Assembly (NCBI GenBank): GCA_017311185.1
Contig: JAESUZ010004520.1
Span: 124,001-188,000 of the forward strand
Reading direction: 5' to 3'
Length of the DNA: 64,000 bases
Source of the DNA: Proteles cristata cristata
Lineage: Eukaryota > Chordata > Mammalia > Carnivora > Hyaenidae
A program made the position numbers and the translations under genes. A model generated the notes under the pieces. That model had not been told where the DNA came from. It worked only from the letters and a program-made list of their open reading frames with translations, and did no database searches. Shown in pieces: positions 10,241 through 22,916 of this stretch; within the stretch, counting starts at the first letter, position 1, and every line of letters starts with the position of its first letter.

Positions 10241-12639
10241 CTTAAATGTCTAGGAACTATGTTATGACAATATTTGATCATTATCTGGCTCCAGATCTTT
10301 TCTGTGAATTTATACTCAGTAAAATCTCATTCTTCTCATACATAAGGAAGATTATAAAGTAAGTTTAAGTGAAGGAATTGTACAAAGTCTCAATAATATG
10401 AAGCTCCTTCATAAAAATACTCAATGATTGTAAACCCTGTAAGCAAAAATTAGTTGAATGTAGATCACTACAAACCCAGACTCCAGAATAAATTTTAGTT
10501 TCTGTACTACCGACCTGATAGGTGCACCACACACAAGGTTCAGTGACTTGGTCAGCTCGTCACAGTTATTTTCTAAGCACCATTCACTCTTGACAGCCTG
10601 TATCTTAGTATCAAGGATAGAGAAGGAAATGACTGAATCTCTCCATTCATTTTCTTTCCATTGTTACTGTCTTCCCTGCACTTATGTTCACTCCTTGTGC
10701 ATTTTCTTATTAACACTGGAGACTTGTTACCCCACTATATCTAACTGGGAGAGAGATACATTATACCTGTATTCTGTGGTATAATTTTCTCTTTAGAAAA
10801 TCAGTATCATATTGAAAATGGATATGCTAAGATTACAGAATTCATTTATTAAAGTATATTTTCTAATATATTCATTCTGAAACTTAAAAAAGTGGGATGA
10901 ATGTGATTTTTTATACTTCTCTGGTACTTTAAATTTATAAAATATATTTGTGTTCATATTTCTGACAACTTACTCATAAGAAGTTTGCAGCCAATGTAGA
11001 TCAGACTTCAAACTGTTGATAATCTTTTTCTAGCTGTATGATCTTTTCATAATGACAATTTCAGTTTTGTCACCTTCATATGGGTACACAGATGTTAAAG
11101 ATATCACTAATGATATCACATCATTATGATATCATGACAGTTTTCTTTCTGACAACTAGTAAATAGCCAATAGATTATAGCTGTAATTAATAACAAAAAA
11201 TATTATAGCTATCATCTTCATTCCTTGGATAGCTAATTGTGATTCAAAATAATTAAATGACATGTTGATTATTGTACAACTAGCAAATGATAGTATTAAA
11301 GTTGAGCCATTGCCTTTGAAATACCCTTGTTCATGCATTTACTGATACAAGAAATATGTATTTATTACCTATTATCACCATCTGTTGTCATTTCTGGAGC
11401 TTAGATTCAAATACAAAGGTAAGGAGCAATAAAAAATGATGATAAAATATATATAAATATATAGAAAATATATAGTAGTTTAAAAAGAGATATGTGTGTA
11501 AGAAGGGAAACAGGGAATATGGGTGGCAAGCAGAAATATTTTTAGCCTCTGAGTAAACTGAAATACCTCAACAAGAATAAAGACACATTAAGACCAATAT
11601 AAAAATAGAACTTTTTTTTAATTAATAAAGCCTTGTACTTTCCATTTCTGTTTCTTTGTATTTAAAACATTTTGTTGTTATACCTACTCCCTTACGTTAG
11701 ACAGAAAGCCCTGTCCATATATTTTTAAATTTCAGAAATGAAGTCACAGCAAATGGATAGTAATAAGAATGCATCTCTAGGCTAATAGAGACATCATGTA
11801 TTCTTTATTTTTTTTTAGAACTTACATAACAACCTTTTATTTCAAATGGTAGATAATTTTTGAATAATTTTGTCTTTATGCTCTAAAACCTTTTTTTCTG
11901 CCATAAACTTGTCTAGTTGCTAGATAGTAACATGAAATAATTTTCCAAACTATTCAAAACAACAGTGGAATATTATTATTTAAAAGGTAACTGACCATTA
12001 GAGGAAAAAGAAGAGAAAAATGGCAATCAATTCTTTAAATATATTTTTAAAGTATGTGAAAAGAACTATGAATTAATTTGCAGAAGCTGGTTCCCGCTGG
12101 TATCAGCAGCTCTGGAAAGCAATCAGATCTAGTTCTATTAGCATAAAAATTAAAAACAAATAAAAAATTCAGATGTTGCATTTGTGATCAATCAACCATC
12201 ATGTGTTATGTTACTAAAGATTTTGCTTCTGCTAACTATACTACTAACCACAAATTTGGAATGTCACTATTTTTAACATGTGTGTAATTAGTCTAAGCAA
12301 GAATATTGTCCAGAAAGGGAAATAATTGTTTGGCATCACTTATGCACTGATTTCACACATTTGTATTAATCTCCTTTCCATGGAAGCATCATCCCCAATT
12401 CCTAACACTAAGATACAAGAAAAAAAAAAAGCAGAAGATTGATTCTGGGGAATAGGAAAATAGATTCCTTGAGAGGAGATTCTTGAAATTATTATATTTC
12501 CCTCAAATAAACAGAATTTTTAACACTCTACCATAAGGTCCCTTTTTTTCATTAAAGTCTACTGAGAATCAAAGAGAAAAGTATCTATAAACTCCAAAGA
12601 ATTGTTAATACTAGTATCTTTATACATACACTGCTAAGA
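10241..12639. other. Unassigned AT-rich sequence, 2.4 kb
   Basis: No gene was recognised. A short GATATC-palindrome cluster lies at 11098-11138 and alternating AT at 11441-11475. The segment 12070-12200 is less AT-skewed and could be single-copy conserved DNA, but this is not demonstrable here. Confidence 0.4.
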
Positions 12640-13060
12640 TGAGTTAGGTTTATTTTTCACACAAACATATAATGGCTCTTCTCCCCTTGTAACTAAGGTT
12701 CATTGTCCTCTCATTTCTCTCAGCAAATCAGTGGACATTACTTGAGGTTAGAGTCGAGTCAAGTCAATTAATCAGGATCTTCAGCTGAGTACAGAGAATG
12801 GAAGTTTTCTGCTTGCCAGAACACCTGCGCGCCTCAAATGGTCTTGGCGCTTAATTGTTTCCAGGTGCAGCACATGCTCATTCTGGGCTAACACAGAATT
12901 GTGAATTTCTGCTGCCAGAGGACGCACTTTGGAAGTTGGACTTCATGAGTAAGAGAATTAACCCTCAGTTAGAAGATGTGTCTATCTGTGCTGCTTAATC
13001 ATTAAGATGGAAATGTGCAGAATACTCTTTGATGTTCAATAAGGAACAGATTTTTTTTTT
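12640..13060. promoter_or_regulatory. Candidate non-coding regulatory block with E-boxes and a homeodomain palindrome
   Basis: Repeat-free sequence with locally raised CpG (GCGCGCC at about 12826, TTGGCGC at about 12844, AGGACGC near 12920). It contains E-boxes CACCTG (about 12821), CAGGTG (about 12863) and CACATG, TAATTG/TTAATT cores, and the perfect palindrome CTTAATCATTAAG at 12994-13006. The combination suggests an enhancer, but only inferentially. Confidence 0.3.
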
Positions 13061-13113
13061 TTCAAAGCTAACAGATCCTACCCTTGCAAGACTTCAAAGA
13101 TCTGTGTACAAGA

Positions 13114-13325
13114 GGGGCACCTGGGTGGCTTAGTCGGTTAAGCATCCGACTTTCGCTTAGGTCATGATCTCGCGGTTTGTGGGTTCGAGCCCCGCGTCGG
13201 GCTCTGTGCTGACTGCCAGCTCAGAGCCTGGAGCCTGTTTCAGTCTGTGACTCCCTCTCTCTCTGACCCTCCCCGCTCACGCTGTCTCTCTCTCTCCTAG
13301 AAATAAATAAAACATTAAAAAAAAA
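13114..13325 (+). mobile_element. CAN-SINE, young subfamily
   Basis: It has an 18-bp TSD with one mismatch: TTCAAAGATCTGTGTACA (13093-13110) and TTCAAAGATCTGTGCACA (13326-13343). It shares the GACTGCCAGCTC and CTCCTAGAAATAAATAAA diagnostics of the copy at 9429. The body is nearly undamaged. Confidence 0.96.
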
Positions 13326-13369
13326 TTCAAAGATCTGTGCACATGTGTTGGTGATAACTTTGTAAAGTT

Positions 13370-13475
13370 TACTCTATAAATATTTATTGAGCACCCTTTA
13401 TGTTTCAGGACCTTAAAATACAGCAGAAAGCAAAACAAAGATTCTTCCTGGAGGTTGTATTCTACTGAGTGACAT
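13370..13475 (-). mobile_element. L2 LINE 3' end, reverse orientation
   Basis: The phrase AATATTTATTGAGCACCCTTT, followed by ATACAGCAGAAAGCAAAACA and GGAGGTTGTATTCTACTGAG, is the reverse complement of the classic L2 3' terminus. It is an ancient relic with no coding content. Confidence 0.7.
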
Positions 13476-13477
13476 TT

Positions 13478-13572
13478 TCTTCCTTCCTTCCTCCCCTCCC
13501 TCCCTTTCCTTTCTTTTTATCTTCTATCCTATCTTCTCTCCTTTCCTCGTCTCTGTCTCTCTCATTTCCCTA
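13478..13572. repeat. Polypyrimidine CTTCC/CCCT low-complexity tract
   Basis: About 95 bases, almost entirely C and T on the plus strand. Such tracts can adopt triplex structure. It probably grew from a short (CTTC)n seed. Confidence 0.85.
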
Positions 13573-15639
13573 CTTTAAAATATTCTTAAGTAGGATAAAC
13601 ATCTCTTTCAGAATCCAGTTTCCATGAAATAGTTGGACCTAGTTTTATGTCAGCTTTAGAGCTTGGAAATGAGTGGATAGTCAGTTTCGTCTTCCTCTAC
13701 ATTCTAATTTATCTCCAGTTTAGATTACCAGAGATTAAGAACCCCTATTTTTGGAACCTGGTCTGTTTCTTATTTTCTTATCTTATTTTACCAGAAATAC
13801 TGTTCGTACTCAGTTTTAATAGCCATTTTATATTTATTTCCAAATTGATTAGGATATTGGATCATTATTAACTACTCTAGCCCTCTCCCACTCTATCCAC
13901 TTTTTCTTCTGGAATATAGTAGCCAAAATTTATTTCAGGGAACCGGGATTTATACTCCTCTCTCGTGAAGAATGTGCACTTCCTACCTTAAAGCTACAGA
14001 TCACCAACAGAAACTTTGGAGGAATTTTGAGTTCAGTTTCCTTGTCTCAGCTTTTACCCTGATGTGTGGTAGTACTAAGATCTATTCTCTGAGGAAGGGT
14101 TAAACAGGAAAAGAAAGTATCATAGATCTAGGCAGTCATGGAGTCTACATGATCAGCACTCATGAGGAGGATTGCTGATGAAAGATTCTGGTTCTTTGCT
14201 CATCTATTTTTCTTTTCTTTTCTTTCTTTCTTTCTTTTTTTTAAATCTCTTGTTAGGCAAGTATGTGCCTTCTAGCTTGTTAATAGCCAGAAAAAGATCA
14301 GAAACTTGGAAGTAAGTCTTGTCTCTGATTAAGCCAAAAACAGATATCATCGGATTACTTCCATTTTGGCTAAATATCTTCATTTATACAGTAACGGCTC
14401 TTCTCTTTTAGCTAGCTCTTTGAATCAGGATATGAGAAAGGATGGTGGTAAAGGCAAACCATATCTCTTTGTAAGGCTAAAAACAAATAAATTACTAACT
14501 ACTTTGCTATGAATCCATGATTATCTCAAGAAATCTTTGAATGCTTCAAAAATTCTTGTTTTGTTGTTATTTTAAATAACATGTTAAAGCTGACTGTTTA
14601 TGGGTTACTTTCCAAAGACCATGAAGCTATTTTTCAGGCAGAATAGTTTGTATTATTTTATAATGTATTTTTCTTCCTTGAGCATCTTACTTATTATGAA
14701 TGTTCAATGCATTTTCAATTCTAAACATGTTAATGTTTAACTTAAACTGACTATTCCTTAGGGATTTAACCTAGTCATTCATATATCTTTCTCTGCCTTT
14801 TTTTTTTTCCTGCCTTTTTTTAATACTATGTCATTTCTCTGTATTGGCTCTCTCAAAATTGTGTTTCACAGAAAACAAGTGTCTTCTGGCATGTTAACTG
14901 CTATTACACCAAAAAGAAACTAATGGTTTACCAGAAATGATGTCCATTCTGGATTTTCATAGTTATATGATATTTATTGCATAATTGGCCAGGTCACTAG
15001 AAGAACAGTGGATAACACAGACACTGTTGGCAGTAAGTTCAATATCCATCCTTCCTTCTCTACTAACAGAACTCTGGATTTTCTCCAAATGTTCACTCTC
15101 ATTTCCCATATGAGTCAAGCTTATATCAAAGAGGCTTACCCCAGATTAGTTTAATGGAGTTATGGGGGTTCTAGTCTCATTGCTTAATCACCAGTGTGTG
15201 GTGAATTTCAGGAAGTGATGAACAAGGAGAAATGTACTCCTGCCTCTCAGACACAGAAAACAAGATAATCCCTTTGAATTTTGTCATATCTGAATATTAT
15301 TTTTTATAATTGTTGCAACTCTCAAGCAGGTTTTCAAATTTTATATATCAATATAGGTGACTCTAGGATGACTGGCTACAAAAGAGTGCAGAGAGGTGGG
15401 GTGGAAGCTTATATGGATTGGGATGCAGATGAGAAGGATCCAGTAGAGAGAAAAAATTATGGTACAGAAGAAAATTAGGGAAGGTTTCTGAAAGTAATAT
15501 CCTTGAACAGGTAAGAATGGCTGAGAGACCAGGAACAAATAGAGTGATGGATTTAGATAAGGGCACAGTTAATCCATGCTTGTTGTCAGTCAAAAGATAT
15601 TATGAGTATGCATGAAAGTGAGAACATATAGTTGTGGAA
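13573..15639. other. Unassigned sequence, 2.1 kb
   Basis: No gene was recognised. A (CTTT)n run sits near 14210-14240 and a T-tract near 14800. Sequence at 15365-15600 has the patchy look of a decayed interspersed repeat, but I cannot name it. Confidence 0.4.
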
Positions 15640-15765
15640 GTCTTGACAGTCTTCATCTAATTGTTTCAATTTATGAAATATTCTTATATTTTTATAATTT
15701 GTTCAAGGTCTCATCATTGATAAAGGTGAGAAACAGATTCAAACCCAGTAGTCCATTCATATGTT
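15640..15765 (-). mobile_element. MIR SINE fragment, reverse orientation
   Basis: TTGTTCAAGGTCTCATCATT followed by AACAGATTCAAACCCAGTAG parallels the antisense MIR core (CAAGGTCACACAGC ... ATTCAAACCCAG). It is highly diverged. Confidence 0.5.
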
Positions 15766-16148
15766 TTTCCTAGAAGCATCATAGCATCTGAAAATAGGCA
15801 ACTGTCACCATCTGTGCTGTCAAGGCACATTCCCAAAACATCTACTTTCTTAACAAAACCTCAGTTACTTTGTAATGCAAATGTGAACAAATCTAGGAAT
15901 TTGGTCATAATTGATCTAAAACAATTATAACAGTTTTCTTCACTGTCCATACATCACTTGCAAATATAGGTGGTCCAATTCTAGACAGTAAAGTGCAATT
16001 TTGTTGCAAATGCCTCTGAAAATATTGCTTTCTTAATTAAAAGAGACCAGTGTAGTTAGTGCTATCCATGTCTTCCATTCTGCCTTATGTATACACTGAA
16101 CATTTATGATGACTGGAGTTACAACAGTTGTCTTGCCATTATTGAGAA

Positions 16149-16197
16149 GGGAAGGGAGGGGAGGGGAGGGGAGGGAAGGGTAGTAAAGGGAAGGGAA
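16149..16197 (+). repeat. (GGGGA)n G-rich simple repeat, potential G-quadruplex
   Basis: More than seven runs of at least three G, separated by one or two A, then a shorter GGGAAGGG segment. It meets the standard G3+N1-7 pattern on the plus strand. Confidence 0.9.
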
Positions 16198-17110
16198 ATC
16201 CTGTACTTAAAGGCAGGTGGGTTAGAAAGATAGATTCCAAATTCCTAATGGCATCATAGGACAGCTGAACTGAATGTAGACAAATGAATGACAGTCTGAT
16301 TAAATTGTCATTATTTACATATTTACTGCCTAATGAAGTTCTAAATTATATGGCTATAATTCTATTCTTTAACTTTTTGGAAAAAAATAAAAATAAGCCA
16401 AAACTTTTGGTTATGATAGAATTTTCAAAACACAGATATTAATTATGAAGCTGCTGATCTCGTGATTCTGCTGTGTTCTAAGGAATGCAAAATTAGTTGT
16501 AAATTTTTAATCTGGCTAGAAAATAAATCCTACCACTAAATGTTTAAGTAATGCTTGCCCCCTGGTCATTTAGAAATGTTATTCATTTCATGTACTGCTG
16601 ACACAGTATGTTTTAAAATTCTTAAACTAAATTAACTTTATATTTGCTTGAATTTGAAATTGAATTAAAAGTTTGAAAATGAAGACATGTGTCTAAATTA
16701 AAATCATGGAAATGGATTTTTTTAAATGGAAAATTTCTTTTAATACTACTTACGAAATTACATAGATCAGTTGGCATGCTAGGAAAAGTATTTGCATGCC
16801 TATTTTGGATAAGATATTATGGTATGAAATTGAATAATAATTTAAAAATTGATGCTGGCAGAGTGAAAAGGAGAACGATCTCTGGGATGTTTCCTAATTG
16901 TTTCCAATTCATTGAATCATCCCATTTAGAAGCTACTTTTCTTATGTCTTTTGTTATGAAAGATGATATATGGCAACATTGGTTAAACCACTTTGAGTTG
17001 AATTTACTATTAATTCTAACCAGTGTCCTAACTGATGAATAGTCAAACAACCCTGGAAAAACACTAGAATTAACAATAGTAAAGAATATTGTTTGTTTGG
17101 AGCCTTGATT

Positions 17111-17134
17111 TTAGTTTGTTTGTTTGTTTGTTTA
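17111..17134. repeat. (TTTG)n microsatellite
   Basis: Short tetranucleotide run in AT-rich DNA. Confidence 0.85.
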
Positions 17135-17369
17135 CCGCAGAACTTCACTAAGCCTTTAATATACTACTAAGGTACACATTGAATTCCCTAAGCAAAGAAT
17201 AGAGTCGGCAGTATTTTGTAAATTTATTTGACCATGGAAATCATTATCTTAGAAGCTGCTCTCCTCACAGACACACCCTAAAACACATAATAAGTGGATC
17301 CAGCATTCCTGGAATCAGCATTCTAGCCCTGAAACCCAAGAAAGGGAATAAAACAACATGTCTAAAAAC

Positions 17370-17560
17370 CCAGACATATGTGGGTTTGAAATAATTCTTC
17401 CGCTAACTGCCATGTAGCTTTAGTCAAGTGGTCTGACTTTTCTGATGCTTTGTTTCTCTATCTGTAAATTGGGGGAAATAATACTACTGTGTAACACAAC
17501 TGATCAGAGAATTCAAATGTTGAAATTTATTGAGTATCTAGAACATGCTGAGTACTGAGT
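17370..17560 (+). mobile_element. MIR SINE
   Basis: GTGGGTTTGAAATAATTCTT, then TTAGTCAAGTGGTCTGACTT, then TCTCTATCTGTAAATTGGGG, follows the MIR order of head, core and 'CATCTGTAAAATGGG' segment. It is ancient and diverged. Confidence 0.7.
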
Positions 17561-17796
17561 CAGAGATGGTATTCACAATAGCTGTTTTATAATACTACCA
17601 GCAATGCTAATGGATCTTTTAAAGTGATCTTTTAATATTATTATATATTTAATTTACCTATGATAATCCCTGACTCTTAGGTGACCAATAAATGACCCCT
17701 ACCATCTTTAATAATTATTTTGCTCATGGTTTATAACTCTGAGATTTATTGAACCTCAGTCAGTATTGAAACAATGGACACAGTTCAAATATGTTT

Positions 17797-17819
17797 TGTT
17801 GTTGTTGTTGTTGTTGTTT
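17797..17819. repeat. (GTT)n microsatellite
   Basis: Seven or so TTG units. Confidence 0.9.
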
Positions 17820-17999
17820 CTGAATTATCCAAGTGCTGAAAGTGAAAAACTACTTGGAACTCTAGATCTATAGAGAATGCCACTTGAGTTAAGGGGTTAT
17901 AGTTATTTGTTTAGTATTCAGTGCAGGGATATTTTTCTCATCTACATAAATGGAGATGAAGAAAGAATTTACTATTTCGTAGGAAAATAGGACAGTTTC

Positions 18000-19320
18000 A
18001 AAAGGATTTTAGTGGCTTTCTACCACTGTGAGAGCTCTCACCTTGTCTCACAGGACAAGGATCCATTTTGGGAGTTACGTCAACTTCCAAGTATGCTCAT
18101 CATGCTTATTTCCTTCAGAGTGGGAAAATGGTCACTTCTTTGGGCCCAGAGGATGCATTTTAAACCAGACTGTAGCCTACCAAGGTGTACTACTTGCTCC
18201 CCATATTTACCACTAGATCCTGTATGTTTCCATAAGTGCTCCATTCTAACTGGGGGGACATGATGACACTTCTGGTCTTTGGGCATTTGTATCAACTCAG
18301 CTGCTGTACCCAGTAGTCCTCAAAACACCTGAGCACTCCTCTTCTTTCCATTGTACAGTTATCTGAGCAAATGGCCATAGACAACCTCGGGTTAAACAGG
18401 GAATCTTTATAGCTTTTCCTTATCAGGCTGTTGCAAGGCTTGCCTCTTCTGTCAATTTGTTTCACATCTAAATGCTGACTCAGGTATGGGAACTGAGCAG
18501 TATATTGTTACATTTTATCCAAACAGACACACATCGCTTCCTGCATTTCCATTCTTGCCTTTTTATTATGGATGTTAAGAAGTACCTTCATTGGCTCCCT
18601 ATTTTTGCCCTAGCATTGTTAGTATCTTCCTGAGGATTCATCCTATTGGCTGCCTTTCTATGTTTGCCCTCCTGTCTTTACAGTAACTGGAATCTCCTGG
18701 ATTCCTGTATTTAAGTTTCACCACTTGGCCTCTATTATTTCAGTGTCGCAGTGTCCCTGTTTACATGGAGACTAGCTCCGTGATAGCTAAATTATTCCTG
18801 GATTGCAGAGGACGTGGCTTTGGGTGGATGATGTGTCCTCTGGGCTCTACTGTGAAATAATCCTGGGTCTTCTGATTTTACCATCATGTATCCTTTCCAA
18901 TGCTCTCACTTTCTTAAACCTTATTTCTTTTCCTACCATATTTCAGGGGGAAAAAAACCAACCTAAACAACTTAGGCATTTGTATTTCATTAACTGTGGG
19001 TCATTCTTATTCCAGGCTTCTAGAGTCATTCTAGCAGCAAGTATGCCCTGTCCCCTGGGGTCCTTGTCAGGGGTTACATACTACATCTTTCAAATATTTG
19101 GTCTTACTTCTGGCCCCTTTGATAAAATGCCCTAAAATTTCAGTATTATAGATATTTCCTAGGCTCCTGCCCATACATTCTAGGATACATTCCCTATATA
19201 TCCTACCTACCCATTCTAATACTTGTAGAATCTTCAGAGTGTATTCTCTTTCTTCCCTTTCAGACCCAGCACCTTCCCAACTTTGCTGAGCTGGAATCAG
19301 CAGGCCTAGGTTATTGTTAG
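18000..19320. other. Unassigned 1.3-kb block, compositionally distinct
   Basis: Less A-rich and more pyrimidine-rich than both flanks, with many short CCT/CTTC stretches and no long frame beyond 110 codons. It could be a decayed internal region of an ERVL/MaLR element in reverse orientation, since such segments have this texture. I cannot match specific motifs, so the identity is open. Confidence 0.3.
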
Positions 19321-19669
19321 ATAGGAAAATCTAAGAACAAATGAATGCTCCTTATTGTTTTCTGTTTTCTTTCTGTATGTAATGATTCGCCAAACTTATT
19401 AATTCTTCTTTTTAATTAGTTTTATTTTTATATTACAATTTTTTGTGCCCTTCTAAAAATGTAGCTCACTTTTTTATTAATATTTTCTATTAACCATCAT
19501 GGTAGAGAAAACATCCTAATTTGGATTAATCAAGAAATGCCAGTGTTGTCTTAAAAACTGTAACTATACCATCTTTTAAGGGATGATATTTTATATACCT
19601 TCCTGTGCTCAAACATGATTGATGAAGAGGGAGATTGATTCCAATGACTGTAATCTTGGAACTATGTAG
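19321..19669. other. Unassigned AT-rich sequence
   Basis: Nothing recognisable. Confidence 0.4.
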
Positions 19670-19890
19670 CCAATGTGGACCTAAATTTCAGATTTGTTGT
19701 TTATTAGCTCTATGACTTAGATATACTATAAAAGCTCTAACATAATTTCCACATCTGTGTAAAGGGAATATTTATGGTCGATCTCTCACAGGGCTGATAT
19801 AATTATTCATGAGATAACTAGTCCATGAAAGCACTAAGCAAAAGACTTAATATGGAAAAGGTGTTCAACAAATAGTACCTGTTAGAGAAT
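19670..19890 (+). mobile_element. MIR SINE
   Basis: TTATTAGCTCTATGACTTAG, TTTCCACATCTGTGTAAAGG, CACAGGGCTGATATAATTAT and CACTAAGCAAAAGACTTAAT follow MIR consensus order through most of its length, including the 3' GTGTTCAACAAATAGTA segment. Confidence 0.7.
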
Positions 19891-20448
19891 TATAATAGGA
19901 TGTCACATCCTTTCTTACTCTCATTTAGACATATGTTGTATCATCAAATCTCAGCTCAAATTTTGCTGTATTCATAAAATCAAAGTAAAATAAAGCTGAA
20001 ATAATCTTTATTTTGCTGAATGCCAGAATTATCTTTTCTATACTTTGCTTAGGTTGCTTATGCACTTATTTTTTTTGTATTTTGATATTCATAAAATAAC
20101 TCATATGTTAGGATATTATAGGTGTTGTTTTTGGAACAGGCATTCTGTTTTGAATATTATTTTATCCTCTGACCCCATTTTTTATAGTGTCTTGTTTACA
20201 GTTGTTCAAACTTGTGTTCAAACACTTTGTATACAGGTGTTCAAATTAAATGTTCTAAAAGAAATAAAGACCACTAAAACTTAAGTAATGTTATCTTATC
20301 AACAATAAAACAGTAAGAACCATCCACCCACAGCAATCTTATAATGACAGCAAGATTTAAATTATAAACGTGAAAAATGAATTGGAGGAAAACAACAAGT
20401 GTAGAAGTTAAGGTAGAATTATGTTGATTTGTCTCAAGGTTTTAGATT
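19891..20448. other. Unassigned AT-rich sequence
   Basis: No gene or repeat was recognised. Confidence 0.4.
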
Positions 20449-20666
20449 CTTTTTTTTTTTTAATTTTGTCTAAAATTTTTGATATAGAGAGAGACAGAGC
20501 ATGAGTAGGGGAGGGGCAGAGAGAGAGGGAGACACAGAATCTGAAGCACCCTCCAGGCTCTGAGCTGTCAGCACAAAGCCTGAGGCGGCGCTCAAAGCCA
20601 CGAACCGTGAGATCATGGCCTGAGCCGAAGTCGGACGCTTAACCAACAGAACCACCTAGGTGCCCC
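20449..20666 (-). mobile_element. CAN-SINE, reverse orientation
   Basis: Reversed head CCTAGGTGCCCC ends at 20666. The core CGTGAGATCATGGCCTGAGC and the T-rich tail complement at 20449-20465 are clear. The flanks TTTAGATTCTTT and CCTAAATTCTTT are a decayed TSD. Confidence 0.92.
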
Positions 20667-22229
20667 TAAATTCTTTGTTAGTACTTATGTTACGAGTTTC
20701 ATAACTTTCAAGGAAAAGAATGTAGGGAGATCATCATACTGTTGAATATTGCTGAAGTCAGCCCTCAAACCTTTGTGTAATACATACCAAATCCTTAAGC
20801 TTTTGAATGAATCAGGCAGAAAACGGTTTTTGCAGCTTTATCTCTCCATTTTTCATCACCTCTTTCTCCTTGCCTTTGTCTTATTTCAAAGCCTAAGTGA
20901 ATAAAAGCAAATAAAAATGTATTTTGTCCTTACCACATGGGCCCTTTGCTAAAGGCTTTAATTAGCCCCTCCTTACAAATGAACCATTTGTATCTATAAA
21001 ATGTAGGATCCTTTACTTGTCTAACTTTAACTGAACAATGTGACCAGAATAGTAACTTCATTACTATTCTTTTCCAGACAGCTTAATAAATGCATATCCA
21101 CATTTGAGTACAAAATGCATACCCATTTAATTTATGTATTAAAGGACCCTGATTTATTGTTTTATACTTTGATATTTGTCCTCTTCTGAAAACAACTGTT
21201 TCTTCTCTATTTTATTTGCAAACTACCATGAAGCAGGAATGAGAAAATATTATTGAGCCCACCTCCCACTTGTTTTTGGAGAATCCAAGAAAATGCATTT
21301 TAATTGATGTCATGGAGCAAGTTTTAGCATCCTCATATGAAAGATGAAATCAGTCAAGTACTACTATTTTCACTCACACACATGCACAGAAAGCATTAAC
21401 AAAGATTCACTTTCCAACATATGGAGTTTGGATCTATAGTTAATAGTAACATAAACTGTAGTATAGTTCAGAATTAGATAATTTATTGATTAGCAGTTAG
21501 TATAATCCATTTATGAAATATGTTTTTGTGTGTTTCTTTCTGTTTAAAAATATTTTACCAAGTTTATCAATGATTATTTCTAAGTAATTGGAAGTAATAC
21601 AGGTAATACCTTATTCTTTATGTAAGGATATATCAAGTTCAAAAGTTTCAAAGAACCACATAATCAGAGGGTACAGGTTTTAAAAATCTAAATCAGTACA
21701 TCCCTATTTTAATGGTTTACTTAATATATAGCTCCTGTTTTATGAGGACAACATATTAATTTTACTTCATGTAGAAAGAAAGAAATAATGATTGAAAGAA
21801 TTAATACAAAGTTCAACAATAATGGTACTTTCACAATATCATTTAATATCATGGATAAATCTGTGATTAATACTAGGAAGCATAACCAGCAGTGAAAGAA
21901 CAGAAAAACTGTCATTAAGTGACATGGATTCATAATGCTGTGTTAGAGGCCATGTATTGTTGAGTTAAAACAGTTTGTTCTCTGATTATTTTTCTGTTTT
22001 GTTGATCCATTCCTAACAAGAAACTGAATATCCTAAGCACACACACTACTTCTAGGTTACAGAATTAAGTCACCATTTTGCACTTAAGGAGTCCTTATCA
22101 TGACACTATTTTAAGACTCTACTTCACTAATCATGACACATTGATGTTAATGTTAGCATATACATTGAGATCATTTGAAAAGAACATAAAGTCCATAAGT
22201 AAACAAACACATATATGCTCATTTGATTT
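20667..22229. other. Unassigned AT-rich sequence, 1.6 kb
   Basis: No gene, promoter or repeat was recognised. Confidence 0.4.
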
Positions 22230-22645
22230 TTGACGAAGTGCCACAGTAATTCAGTGAGGGAAGGATGAGTGTGCAGGGTTTTAGAAACCCAGGCCAGGTG
22301 GGTACTGCATGCCTACGTGACTCTAAATAGAAGCCCTCTATACTAAGGCTTGAGTACGTTTTCCCAGTTGGCAAAATTACTCAACTGTTGTCATACATCA
22401 TTACTGGAAGATTTAACAAATTCCTCTGTGATTCCTGTGGGAGAAAATACTTGGAAGCTCATGCTTGGTTTCTCCTGGACTCTACCCCCTATGCTTTTCC
22501 CCTTGATGATTTTAATCTGTATTCTTTCACTATCATAAACCATAACCATGAGTATAGCAGCTTTTCTGAGTACCTTTGAGTCCTTCTAGCAAAATCATTG
22601 AGACTGCAGGTAGCCTTGGGGATCTCGGACCCAATAGTTTTTTCA
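22230..22645 (+). mobile_element. Ancient LTR-like repeat, probably ERVL-type
   Basis: AGAAGCCCTCTATACTAAGG, TTTTCCCAGTTGGCAAAATT, ACTATCATAAACCATAACCA and GAGTCCTTCTAGCAAAATCA, in this order, match a common decayed mammalian LTR whose ATAAACC segment is its polyadenylation region. The family is not assigned. Confidence 0.45.
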
Positions 22646-22916
22646 GCAAATGGTATTGGAATTTCTGGATGTATATTGAGTCAAAACCCAAACCAAAAAC
22701 TTAGCCCTTATTTTACACCATAATTAAAAATCTATTTGGGGCTGGTCACAGGTCTAAACAATTAAGCTAAAACTATAAAATGTCTGAGTAGACATATTAG
22801 TTGAAAATGTTCATTAACCTAGGATAGGCAGTCATTATATCTAATGCAGAAAGCAAAAATCATGAAATAAAAATAAATTTATATTATCCAAATTTAGAAG
22901 CTAATTTAACTGCTAT

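Larger units (their letters stand above)
15766..17369. other. Unassigned AT-rich sequence, 1.6 kb
   Basis: It contains the G-rich repeat at 16149-16197 and a (TTTG)n run at 17111-17134. The 117-codon frame at 16689-17042 has no recognisable domain and AT-driven composition, so it is not called as a gene. Confidence 0.4.

Noticed and set aside
14840..14900. Possible MER-type DNA transposon end (CTCAAAATTGTGTTTCACAG)
   Set aside because: Only about 35 bases resemble such an end. No second end or TSD was found.
16689..17042. 117-codon open frame in unique DNA
   Set aside because: Hydrophobic and lysine-rich composition follows the AT-rich DNA. There is no domain, no splice context and no promoter, and overlapping frames on the other strand are equally long.
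18803..19135. 110-codon open frame
   Set aside because: No recognisable motif, and it lies inside a block that looks like a decayed repeat interior.
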